Source: Pseudocercospora fijiensis CIRAD86 (taxonomy: Eukaryota > Ascomycota > Dothideomycetes > Mycosphaerellales > Mycosphaerellaceae). From it: DNA of 41,114 bases. Positions within the stretch are counted from its first letter, which is position 1. Every line of letters starts with the position of its first letter. Shown piece by piece: positions 1 through 9,699 of the stretch. The position numbers and the translations under genes were made by a program. Below the pieces are notes generated by a model. That model saw only the letters and a program-made list of their open reading frames with translations, was not told where the DNA came from and searched no databases. The stretch is from contig NW_006921532.1 of assembly GCF_000340215.1 (NCBI RefSeq), positions 5,325,719 to 5,366,832 of the forward strand, in the 5' to 3' direction.

Positions 1-2
1 AC

Positions 3-132
3 AATAAGGGACCGTTTGTCCGGCTAGAGGGCTATAAGGATGCTTAGGGGTTCGAAAAAGTGCCCGAGAGCTTCCTCTTTCGAGCCCCTAAGCTTCCTTA
101 TAGCCCTCTAGCCGAATAAACGGTCCCTTATT
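3..132. repeat. Foldback (hairpin) element with 55-bp arms
   Basis: Positions 3-57 are the inverted complement of 78-132 with only about four mismatches, around a 20-bp loop. Both ends read aataagggaccgttt. The two arms would form a long hairpin in single-stranded DNA or RNA. It abuts the Argonaute relic, whose frame opens right after position 132, so it probably interrupts that gene. Most arm differences are C/T or A/G transitions. It could be a small foldback/MITE-like element or half of a longer palindrome cut by the window edge. No target duplication can be judged because the left flank is missing. Confidence 0.85.
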
Positions 133-1133
133 ATCTAACCTAACGGCATTACGCTAGGTTGTATGCGTCGGAGCAAAAGCCGTTTAGAGTTAAGGTTAGG
201 CCTATTATCGGCTTCGCGAAGGCTACCGACAAGATCTAGGTTTAGCGTTTTAGTAATACTAACTAGGTTAGATTCCGCCTTGCCGACTATAGTATCCTAA
301 ATGCTATAACGCGATAGATTACTATAAATAATTACTTCCGTTAATACTACGGAATTACCCTTAGACACCTAGATCGTCCGGTACTTAACGTTAGTATACG
401 CGCTAATCCCTAGTACCTACCTGCCGAGCTGTGTATAATCCGTACTAATAAGCCTTATCGACGCCTGCTTAGAGGCGACTAGACTTCTAAGATGCTCAAA
501 TTCGCAGCTATATTTCTAAACCTCGATGCTATATCTATTACCGGAACTCCTAGTACTAGGCTTAGGAATAGTCCGCGGCTCTTCCGTCTTACCGATCCTA
601 CCGGTAATTATTAGTCAACTCCCGTAAAGCTATTTAGCTTCTCGGTAGGTACTAGTATAATTACAGTGCCCGGCCGTATCCTAGATACTCCTCGCGTAGG
701 CTATAATTCGAATTCGAAACCTAGTACACTATAGAAGGACTGCTAGAACTTGCAGAGCGTTAAGTTTACTAGACCTAGAAAATTTGACAAGTAGTCGGTC
801 CTAGTTACTAACCGTAAGAGCAATCGAGGCAGTGCACTATACAGTAACCTAGGTAGTCCTAAAAAGGCCTTTACAAAGCTCTACGGTAGTAAAGAGAAGT
901 ATCCGAAGATAACCGTAATTATCGTTAGTAAGCGTTACTATACTCGTTTCTACCCGACTCGTAGGTAGGATATATATAATAACTGTTAGAACCTACTCGC
1001 AGGTATAGTCGTCGACTATAGTGTCGCCGACAAGATCTATATAGGGTCGGGCTATAGGCACATTTAGGACTTTAAGGCATAGCACGACCCGCTTACTACG
1101 TAGTTACTAAGGACGAAATTAAGTTTAAGGCGG

Positions 1134-1192
1134 ATAAACTTTAGCAATTTACACACTACCTCTACTACCTCTTTAGCCGTGCGATAAAGGCT
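1134..1192 (+). repeat. Direct duplication of an Argonaute PIWI segment (copy 1; copy 2 at 1370-1428)
   Basis: The stretch starting ataaactttagcaattta at 1134 recurs at 1370, a constant offset of 236 bp with no gaps. The copies differ mainly by CA/TA and TG/TA changes. Copy 1 encodes the QFTHYLYYLFSRA part of the PIWI domain; copy 2 lies downstream of the (aag)n run at about 1333-1352. This looks like a local segmental duplication inside the relic, which would itself have made the locus a RIP target. Confidence 0.75.
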
Positions 1193-1332
1193 GTGTCTAT
1201 CTGCCTACTAGCATACTACGCAGACCTTCTTTGCGAGCGTAGCCGTACCTATTTGTTTAGCGTCCTAGCTAAGAGTTATAGCAGTAATTCTTTAGTCTTT
1301 AACGCTGGACAAGAGTAGTCTCGTCTAGAGGA

Positions 1333-1353
1333 TAAAGAAGAAGAAGAAGAAGA
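1333..1353. repeat. (aag)n microsatellite
   Basis: A short run of aag triplets lies inside the C-terminal part of the Argonaute relic. In the frame used upstream it reads as a run of glutamates. It may be an acidic insertion of the original protein or a later expansion. Confidence 0.7.
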
Positions 1354-1486
1354 ATTCAATATTAGGAGAATAAACTTTAGCAATTTATATACTACTACTA
1401 CTATATCTTTAGCTATACGACTAAGGCCGTATTTACCTATACTAGATATGCACCTTAGCAATCTAGCGCCCGGACTCGATATAAAC

Positions 1487-1692
1487 CTAACAACGCCGTA
1501 GGCTCGGATCTAGTACCGGCATATTAAAAGGGCATATAAGGCTACAATTATTATTAAGCAGCTAATCCCTTCGTTATAGGCGAAGGCAAATGGCTCTACC
1601 TATAACGAAGAGGTTAGCTACTTAATAATAATTGCAGCCTTGTATGCCCTTTTAATATACCGGTGCTAGATCCGAGCCTGCGGCGTTGTTAG
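1487..1692. repeat. Foldback element with 94-bp arms and 18-bp loop
   Basis: Positions 1487-1580 and 1599-1692 are inverted complements with roughly seven to ten differences, all transitions of the RIP type. The ends read ctaacaacgccg and cggcgttgttag. It lies just past the readable Argonaute relic, so the relic is bracketed by two foldbacks. It could be a MITE, or a hairpin made by inverted duplication. I see no coding capacity and no convincing target duplication. Confidence 0.88.
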
Positions 1693-1784
1693 CCTCGACC
1701 TTCGTTAACTACGGTATAACTACGACGGCGACGAAAATCCTATAGTACTTCTACCGAGAATTATAACGAGATGCTATAAAAGAC

Positions 1785-2435
1785 AAGAAACTATATAGCG
1801 GGACCTAAAGCAGTGCGGAACTCGTGCGAGTCGAGACTAATTAGGCTATCCGCCGCGAGTCGGTAGTAGTAATAGTAGCAATAGGATATAGATCTAGTAG
1901 CCGAGAGGCTAGATAGGATAAGGAAACTAGATAGCGGGAAGTAAAGTAGTGCGGAACTCGTGCGACTCTAGGCCGAGTAGGCTATCCGCCGCGAGTCGGT
2001 AGTAGTAATAGTAGTAATAGGATATAGATCTAGTAGCCGGGAGGCTAGATAAGACAAGGAAACTAGATAGCGGGAAGTGAAGCAGTGCGGAACTTATACG
2101 ACTCTAGGCCGAGTAGGGTATCCGCCGCGAGTCGGTAGCAGTAATAGTAGCAATAGGATATAGATCTAGTAGCCGGGAGGCTAGATAAGACAAGGAAACT
2201 AGATAGCGGGAAGTGAAGCAGTACGGAACTTATACGACTCTAGGCCGAGTAGGGCATCCGTAGTAAGTCGGTAGCAGTAATAGTAGCAATAGGATATAGA
2301 TCTAGTAGCCGGGAGGCTAGATCGGATAAGGAAACTAGATATCGGAAAGTCAAGCAGTGCGGAACTTATACGAATCGAGGCTAAGTAGGCCATCTATAGC
2401 GAGTCGGTAGCAGTAGTAGTAGTAGTAGAATACTA
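1785..2435. repeat. 136-bp minisatellite, about 4.8 copies
   Basis: The block beginning aggaaactagatagcggga recurs at 1921, 2057, 2193 and 2329, exactly 136 bp apart, with an earlier diverged copy at about 1785. Each unit carries the same order: gaaactagat, then gcagtgcggaac, then cgagtcggtag, then a tag/cag triplet tract, then ggatatagatctagtagc. As 136 is not a multiple of three, a translated repeat is unlikely. Copies differ mainly by C/T and G/A changes. The last unit ends in an expanded (gta)n tract at about 2410-2430. Confidence 0.92.
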
Positions 2436-2848
2436 GGATAGTAGCTAGGATAATAATTTCAACTAGTAGCAGCTAAACTCTTCGGCACTATATTAATCTA
2501 TATTGAGGCCTATCGCGATGAAATGCATAGGCATACGTATCTGTAATTAAATTGGTCGCTATATATACCGGAATGTTTCAAGTTACTTCTATATAATTCG
2601 ACAATCCGCGAAGGCGTAGTTGCCGCTAGTATATAGGATACAGGTCAGTCTAGCGCTAACCGAGCGTCTAACACGAAGACGGTAATACTAGAAAATAGCA
2701 TCGTAATACAGTAGGATATAAGTTTGATATGTTAATAGTATTACCGAAAAGTGTAGGCTAACTCTAAGATGCCGAGTCGTAGTATTAATCCGCCCCTAAA
2801 TCATTAATCGACCCCGAACTTAGTAACCCTATATATAAATAATGCATA
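2436..2848. other. Intergenic stretch without recognisable gene
   Basis: No frame here shows a recognisable protein or a stop pattern like the RIPed genes around it. The one structure seen is an inverted repeat of 11 bp (cggtaatacta near 2669 and tagtattaccg near 2733). Confidence 0.4.
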
Positions 2849-2849
2849 T

Positions 2850-3460
2850 GTCTATACTAGACTAGCAGTACTCGTACGCTATCCTGCGATAGCATACAAT
2901 ACTGCCTTAAGCCGACCGTAGCAAACGTTTATCGTACTGCTTAGAGTTAGCGGTAGCTAAATATTCGAGTTATAGTAAAACGTACTTCTCTAGACACTAT
3001 CGATATACTACTTATCTACGCCGCGGACTAAAGCAATAGTACGATCCTTACTAGCGTCCTAGTCTAACACACTGCCGTCCGGAAACATAATATAGTCGGC
3101 GAGCTTAGTATTAGCTAGAACTAGATCGTATAGGAGGTATGCAAACCAGTCTTCTAGGTACGAGCGATCGAGTAGCAAATCCTTGTTAGCGAACTAGCCT
3201 ATAAAATAGAAAGAGGCACTAGTAGTAGTGTAATTGCTACCGACTAGAAAATAGTAGACGCGAGCATTGTTACCCTCCCCGGCCTGCTAGTATAGAAAGC
3301 CGATTAACTCTAGGTTATAACCTATAATATCCTATTAAGTATAGGCGAGCGAGTAGGTAACACCCGGCTAAAGCACCTACATCGACACGATTAGCTCTAG
3401 ATCTCGCTACGTCGAAGATATAGTCTAGTATAAGGGCAATTCGACCCCGACCGGAAACAC
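2850..3460 (-). pseudogene. Unrecognised relic, possibly a beta-propeller lectin-like protein
   Basis: One minus-strand frame from about 3460 down to 2850 is coding-like and broken only by TAG/TAA. Readable pieces include PGVTYSLAYT, DIIGYNLELIGFLY, AGEGNNARVYYFLVGSN, DWFAYLLYDLVLANTKLADY and DGSVLD-DASKDRTIAL. The alternation of RVYY, NTKLA and D.TI..V...WY-type strings recalls the short repeated blades of fungal fucose-specific lectins. That is only a resemblance; I cannot name the family. No Met start is visible (ATG tends to become ATA). It lies between the minisatellite and a plus-strand relic and is not functional. Confidence 0.45.
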
Positions 3461-3649
3461 ACCTAGCCGACCTTAATACCTAGAACCCTAAAGCGGGTTA
3501 GAGCCGCGGGCTCTAGCTAATAGAATAGTGCTATTAGCTAGGGAGCGGATAACTAGCGCACTATCCCTAGAGCGACGCGAGACCCGATACTTAGCTACGC
3601 TAGAGGTTGAGACATAGGTTGATATTAATAAGTCGGCGTATAGGTCTGT

Positions 3650-3693
3650 ATAATAGCGTATATATAATAGCGTATGTATAATAGCGTATGTAT
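3650..3693. repeat. 14-bp tandem repeat, three copies
   Basis: The unit ataatagcgtatgt is repeated three times at a 14-bp period, followed by a partial copy. It lies between two relics and has no obvious role. Confidence 0.85.
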
Positions 3694-4227
3694 AAAAATC
3701 AAATAGAGTCGACAGGATAAGGCTTTATACTTCTATCTAATAGGCGTACCGATAGGGTAGTCGTAACTGCTACGAGTCTTAGAGGCCTTAGATTTAATAT
3801 AAACCGGTTATTAGATGCCGGCTTAAACGACGTCGTTACTAAGTCGGCTAAGCAATACTTACTAGCAGTCACTCGAGCGCTATTCGTTTACTTTGCTTAG
3901 GAATATAACCTAGCTATAATATAACTAGAGCAAGCCTTAGTAGTACCGGGCGAATTTAACGTAATTAATAATGCTACGGGGCAGTATTAAACCGGAGCAA
4001 TGCTACTCCTATACGTATACAGAATTGAACATATACAACGCATTTTACGGTATAATATACAGGCCTTAGGGCGTTAGAAGTAACGTAGAAGTCTAGTCGA
4101 AGTGTAGTACGGTCGTTTATATTTAGTATTAATTTTCCGATTAGTCCTAACTAGTAGCCGAGTCGGACGGCGAGTCGGTATACAAATTAGTATTCAAATA
4201 TTATCGCAAGAGGCGCTAGTAGAGTGA
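3688..4227 (+). pseudogene. Unrecognised relic frame, about 180 codons, true TGA stop
   Basis: A plus-strand frame runs from about 3688 to a TGA at 4225-4227. Its internal stops are only TAG/TAA, the pattern of RIPed coding sequence. Readable residues include SLRGLRFNINRLLDAGLNDV, KQYLLAVTRALFVYFA, LEQALVVPGEFNVINNATGQ and GAMLLLYVYRIEHIQRILRY. The composition suggests a mainly alpha-helical soluble domain. I do not recognise the family. It is in a different frame from the transposase that follows, so it is either a separate gene or an accessory frame of that transposon. There is no ATG at the left end, so the start is uncertain. Confidence 0.45.
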
Positions 4228-4249
4228 CATTAAGTTAGTATAATCGAAC

Positions 4250-7200
4250 GGGATAAATCCGAGATTTTGCCGAATCCGCGGGCTACGAATCGATATCGAG
4301 TCGGACCCCGACTTATGCCTAACTTCGTAGTAGTAGAGCCTTAGTAACTTCGTATACGTCGATATACGGCAACCCTATAGTAGCTATAGTACTAGCGCCT
4401 ATTATCGAAAGCTAACTATATATATAGTAATGTCTTACTATATCGAATGCGGGTTATATAACTGGCTACTTAAAAGCTCCTACGGCTATAAGCAATACAG
4501 AAACAAGTACGAGAAACGCGTCGTACTAAAAGAATTTACCGAGCACGATTCTACTACAAACAATGCCGCGAAGCGAGCCCGACTTAACTTATATACGATC
4601 TAAGGTAGTAACTAGAGCGCCGAACAAGCCGACGACAGATCGATACTAGAAGGCACATAGCAAGACGTAAATAAAGAAGGCACAATAGAAGCTGTTCTAG
4701 CAACGATATTAACGCTAATAGTACTAGCGCTATAGGAAGACAAGGGAAGTATAGATAGCATTAAATAGGATAGATATCTTAAATTACCGGAATTCGACAT
4801 ATAGGATAGCCTAGCGGACGAAGACGAAATAGAAAGCGTATAGGCAACTGCCGCCGGAACGACAATAACGCTAGGAAGCTAGAAGTTAATAAGATTACGG
4901 CTAACACTAAAAGGCTACTATACCGCGGATAATATCGATGTATTTACCGAATACACTAGCCGTACCGCTAGCAAGCCTATAGCTAAGTATAGCATAATTA
5001 CAGTTTAGTATAGTAGAGTAAATACAAGCGCCTAATCTATAAGCAGCGTTGAAATACGAATACAAGATACTTCGGGCGAGTACGGAATATTCAAGTTACT
5101 ATTCGATATAAGCTTTACGCAATTCTTAAAGAGAGAGAGAATATCCGGACATGCAATTGCGAGGCTTTTCTAAGACGAGAGGCTAGTACTACTATACGAT
5201 CTACTAAGCTAGAAAAGTATAAAGGCTATAACGTCGAAACTACGAGCCGGCGGTATACTACTATCGAGGGCATTAGATTAAATAAAGGTTCGAAAGCTAT
5301 GCCTTCCGATAAGTCGAACGGGTTGCGGCAGCACGGAGCTAGTGCTGCGATACCGATCCGTTAAGAAAGCAGTAATATTCTTAATAGGTTATAGTAGCTT
5401 TAGGAATAATCTAGTATATAAGCTATATCGAGCGTAGACGACTAACGACCTACTACGGCGAATCTACTCTAATATAGCGTTAGCAGACTAGTAGTAGGAT
5501 ACCTAGAGCAAGATAAACATAGACGGCGCAACGATCGTACCTCTAATCGTATTAACCGATAAAACGTAGATAACTAACTACTAAGGTAACTTAATAGCAT
5601 ACCCTATATACCTTACTATCGGAAACCTATACGCACGAGTACGCAACGCGAACAACAGACCCGGCACGATCTTACTAGGACTACTACCGGTCGTTAAGGA
5701 TAGCGATAGTTTTACTAAAAACAGTATATATTATATATCGATAGTATATATATTTCGCTCCGCTATAAAAGCGGCCGACGGCGAGGGCTAGGACATTATA
5801 TACGCAGATAGCGCGACGCGTAGGTGCTTTCCAATCTTAGTAGTAATGTTAGTAGACTATAAAGAGCAAGTTACAATTACCGGAGTCAAGACAAACATAT
5901 ATTGCCTAAGTTGCCTAGTATACCCGATAGAACGAGAGTACCTCGATATTATAGCAGAATAGCGGTTATACGAATCTACGAAGCAGCGACATCTAAGGCA
6001 ACGCAAAGGCGAATATATAGCGAAGGATCCGTAGAACGTCTACGATATCGATTGCTTTATATAGCGCTAGAAACACGTCGACATATACCGGTCTTTAGTA
6101 GTAGATATACTATACTAGCTACTAAAAGGAGTGCTAATATACGCAATCTAATAGACTACGGACCTACTAGTAGACAAGATAAGCTATATAAAAACGAGGA
6201 GATACCGACTAGTTGCCGACTTAACCCCGAATAGGGGCCTATCTACTAAAATAAGAAAGCTAGGGAAAACAGTAGTATAAGGGATTATCGATACGATACT
6301 AGACAGACGGTTCGCGTATATGCCCGCATACACTAATCTTCGCAAGTTCTGCTACTACTTAGCAGTTACTTAGTAGATAGGCTAAGAGTAGCAAAGCGTT
6401 CTGCGAGTCTTATTAGTTGTATTTATACTACTACTCGAAGAGGTCCGTTAACCGTAGGCGATAAGATTTCTACGTATACTAGTAGACTTTACCGTTCTAG
6501 CGATATATAGATGCTATAACGACGAAACAGTTAAGTATCTTAGGATAGCATTACACTAGATAAACGAATAGAAGAATGTGTTTCGCCTATATAGGGTAAC
6601 AAAGGCATAGAAGAGGGCCTAGCGGGAGGCGAAGGCTGCTACGCGAAGAACGAACGACCTAAATAACGACGATACGGTTACAATAGACGAGGACGACGAA
6701 GCTAACGAGCTAATAATAACACAAATAGAAGGGCACTTTAATATACCGAAATTCTACGGCATAACACATACCCCGAGCTATATTAAGACGTTCGGCAATC
6801 TTCTAGACTTAAATACTAGCCATTTCGAGCACAAACACTATAAACTACTAAAGCTTGCATTTCGGCTAATAAATAAGAAGCCTAGCTAGGAAGAAAGTAT
6901 ACTAGATAGCGATACTAACAGATTGAATATATAGGCCGAAGACGACAAAGAATATATAGCAATCCCTATAAATGCTCGCACTATTAAGGAGTATACGCAA
7001 CAGCTAATAATGCTAACTGTAGTACGGCTAGTAGAGGATATCCTAGGATACTAGCCCGAGAAATAGAGGGACGGAAAGAAATCGGTTAAGTAGATTACGA
7101 TAAGGGAGGCTATAGCTATAATAGAAGAGAACTTAGGTCGCGACTTCTAATAAGCGATTGCGGTATTTGTACGGCAATAGGGTGCCTACGATAAGAATAG

Positions 7201-8170
7201 CGCATTAAGCACCGCAGCCGACCCTAACGACATCGTAACGGACTATATATACGTCCTAGACATAGAGATCTGCTTCTGCGGTAGAATCCGATACTAGAAG
7301 CCTACGGGTAAGGATATAGAATATCCTAACGCAGTAGCAGCCGACTTCGCGAGATATATACTAAACTAGGAGGGGCTCTACGGCAACAGACGTTATAATT
7401 TTATATAGGTATAGGAATACAACGTTAATTGTGTAGAAACACCTAATAAATTAGCGGTTCGATTCGGCGGTCGCCTACTAGCTTAACTAAAGTACGTAAT
7501 CTCGATTAATATAGAAATAGGAATCAAATATAGGAAGGGGCTTAGGACGAAACGGAGGCCCGTTATAGGCGTTTTTGTTAAGCTTTACGACTATGTTAAC
7601 GACAAGAGCGAGTACAAGGATGCGTATAGTCTAACGACAATCCGGCTATAGCGTCTTTTACCATACTATAGTAGACTTAAAGGGCGACAGGTGTATAGCC
7701 TACTACTAGTCTATTACACATTGCACGCCGTGCCCGTAGACGAAGGCGCCCCGTATAGGACTCGCTATATTAACAGTATAGTTGATTTCGAGACGTATAA
7801 TACAATTTACGACGAGGAATAGGAGGATAAGGAAATGCGAGCCGTAAAGGCTTACGGGCGAGTAATAAAAAGGTAACGTACCGTATAGAGTATATAGAAA
7901 TCGCACCTCCGAAACATAGAGGACAATAATACTAAGGCGGCGAAGAATGATTTTATAGTTTATAGAGAACGTATAAGACAGGATGTAGCGACATATAGTA
8001 ACGACGGTTAATATAATAGTAATACACTTGAAACTATAGTACTACTAGTATATTCTAGTTTAGACCGAGTCGACTAATACGACCGAGTCGACGAGTCGAT
8101 AAGTATTAATATAGCACTATACGAATAGTATAAACACTACTAACGACTGCGACTACGAGCGACCTAGAGC
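4250..8170 (+). pseudogene. Plavaka-type (CACTA-related) DNA transposase relic
   Basis: Plavaka transposases move DNA elements in fungi by a DDE-type cut-and-paste reaction. One frame stays in register for nearly 4 kb, broken only by TAG/TAA. Diagnostic blocks are TIVPLIVLTDKT at about 5530, AYPIYLTIGNL at about 5597, GTILLGLLPVVKD at about 5670, a CLSC zinc-type pair at 5903-5914, HFNIPKFYGITHTPSYIKTF at about 6734, and TSHFEHKHYKLLKLAFRLIN at about 6815. These match the core order of the family. The extreme N-terminus (from about 4250) and the tail beyond 8010 are less certain. The apparent length (about 1,300 codons) is full-size, so the gene was killed by point mutation rather than truncation. 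Terminal inverted repeats were not identified. Confidence 0.85.
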
Positions 8171-8210
8171 GATCCTATATATACAAAAATTTACCGTATC
8201 GATCCTATCG

Positions 8211-8354
8211 ATCGCGTCGATCCTATCGATCCTATCGATCCTAAGCGATCCGGGCACGAGTCGGGTCGCGACTCGGTCGCTTAGGATCGCTTAGGATCGC
8301 TTAGGATCGCTTAGGATCGCTTAGGATCGACAGGATCGATAGGATCGACGCGAT
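8211..8354. repeat. Cruciform: 41-bp inverted arms plus 10-bp tandem repeats
   Basis: Positions 8211-8251 match the inverted complement of 8314-8354 with a single RIP-type mismatch. Inside it, ttaggatcgc is repeated five times (8281-8330), and the centre holds a smaller palindrome cgagtcg...cgactcg (8257-8275). The gatc-rich units also occur as gatcctatc on the left arm. Arrays of this kind are common as subterminal transposase-binding sites in CACTA-like transposons, which fits its place just 3' of the Plavaka frame, but that link is inference. Confidence 0.9.
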
Positions 8355-8377
8355 TAGAAAAAAGGTTTTCGTAACGA

Positions 8378-9019
8378 AGGCTACTAAACCTAACTAATTA
8401 GGGCTAGCGAAACTACGAACAATAATAGCCCTCGTAATAATAAGAACAACCCTCGGAAGCGGACATTTCTAGGTCTTTTAAGAGTAGACGCAAAGAACTC
8501 GGTACGATATTACTTAGAACAGAGGTAGTACTATAATACCTCGTACGCCTACCTATTATAGTAGGGAAGGCGCGCTTGTATTATAATTAGTCGATAGTCC
8601 TTAATTCTCGTAGTTATATATTACTTTATTATATGTAAAGATAGCGCAGTTAGAGTTAAATATTGTATTATATTAGAGGTAAGGTTTGATATAGTTATAT
8701 AATTAGGTAGTTAAGCGTTTAATTTAGCCTAAACTAAGCAGCTTATTAGACCTGCTAAGTTAGTAGTAATAGGGGTCGAGATTAGAATATAGATAGGCTA
8801 CGAGGGCGGGGCCTTTAGAAGGGTAGCGTATATTAGAGGTTATACGTAATTGGTATATAACTAGCTCGAGTAAAGCTAGGGTCTTAGTGCCTTAGGTAGG
8901 GCTTAGCGCTTAGCGTTAGGCTAACTAGCCTGCCTTCCTCTCTCTCCTCCTAGATTCTTATCGAATACTATACTAATTTACTACTACCCTATCTACCTGC
9001 TAATATAACCCTTCTTATA
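8378..9019 (+). mobile_element. 3' end fragment of an element-1-type gypsy retrotransposon
   Basis: From aaggctactaaacctaac at 8378 to cttcttata at 9019 this sequence is a diverged copy of 25105-25777, the 3' untranslated region plus 3' LTR of element 1. The LTR part is 8831-9019 (189 bp), with an 8-bp deletion near its start compared with the 198-bp LTR. A purine tract agaaggg precedes it. Everything upstream of 8378 is unrelated to element 1, so the copy is truncated. It carries one copy of a 22-bp unit that is duplicated in element 1. Confidence 0.88.
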
Positions 9020-9699
9020 CTAAGTTCTATCCTCTATAGGCCCTAGTTCCTACTTATATTACTTTATATTATATTAGTTACCCTAACCTACTCCTCTTAC
9101 TAGATAGGCTTTAGCCTTCTCCCTCTTTAGCCCCCTTCTTAGCTCCCCTCTGCTTATCCTAATACTATATTAGTATCTCCTCCTTTACTAGTAACTTAGT
9201 AAGAACTAGTTAAGTATCCCTTTCTATACTAGCTACCTTACTATTACTAAGAGTCCTTTCTTTATAGTAGTAAGAGTATTCTAGCTACCTATTCCTACCT
9301 TTCTATATATTAAAGGGCTAGAATATCTTTATTTTAGATAGTAGTAGGTAGGATAGATATTCTTAGTATCCTCTATAAGCGTTTCTATATACAAAATATA
9401 CCGCTATTATACGGCGCTATATAGGGCGCTCTAAATACTCTCTAAGCATATATATATAGATAGATAGATATTTCATTTGCCTATTGTAGTGCCTTTCGGC
9501 CTATATAGGTCTGTTTCTATATATTGTTTTAGGTAGGAAACTAACTTAGTTAGTAAAAACCTCCCTCCTATCCTATTTATAAGTATTAATCTTGCTCGTT
9601 TCCTTGTTTCCTTCCTCTAGGGTATAATAGTATTATAGTTGTTACCCTCTAACTAACTTGCCTACTGCCCTACCCTTCTTTCCCCCTCTTCTTCCCTCC

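Larger units (their letters stand above)
138..1470 (+). pseudogene. Argonaute (QDE-2/AGO-like) relic, RIP-mutated and internally deleted
   Basis: Argonautes bind small RNAs and slice or silence matching transcripts (quelling in fungi). One frame (138 to about 1050) reads through the PAZ end and linker 2: VLNVSIRANP at about 378, YLPAELCIIR just after, KMLKFAAIF, then TVPGRIL at about 660 and NLQSVKFTRP further on. The late PIWI segment follows: ITVIIVSKRYYTRFYPT at about 909. After a frameshift near 1050 it continues as HLGL-GIARPAYYVV at about 1060-1100, LQFTHYLYYLFSRA-like residues at about 1140-1180, and YYADLLCERSRTYLF at about 1215. In-frame stops are TAG/TAA only, as RIP predicts. The slicer His of the usual RPxHY motif is Tyr here (CAC to TAC). 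About 250 residues normally lying between linker/Mid and the VSKRHHTR motif, including the first catalytic aspartates, are absent (junction about 840-870). The N-domain is missing at the foldback. The C-terminal end is uncertain. It is not functional. Confidence 0.86.

Noticed and set aside
1276..1461. Open minus-strand frame with a serine run
   Set aside because: Antisense of the Argonaute relic; the serine run is the complement of the (aag)n tract.
2199..2393. Open minus-strand frame in the minisatellite
   Set aside because: The 136-bp period is not a multiple of three and no repeat-to-repeat frame is kept, so it is not a real coding region.
4612..4800. Open minus-strand frame of 62 codons
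   Set aside because: Antisense shadow of the N-terminal part of the Plavaka frame.
5902..6234. Open plus-strand frame of 110 codons
   Set aside because: It lies in a different register inside the Plavaka transposase frame, whose conserved blocks run on both sides; it is a shadow.
7706..7906. Open minus-strand frame of 66 codons
   Set aside because: Antisense shadow of the C-terminal part of the Plavaka frame.
8276..8330. Tandem 10-mers considered as a CRISPR-like array
   Set aside because: Units are directly abutting with no spacers, in fungal nuclear DNA; a simple tandem repeat.
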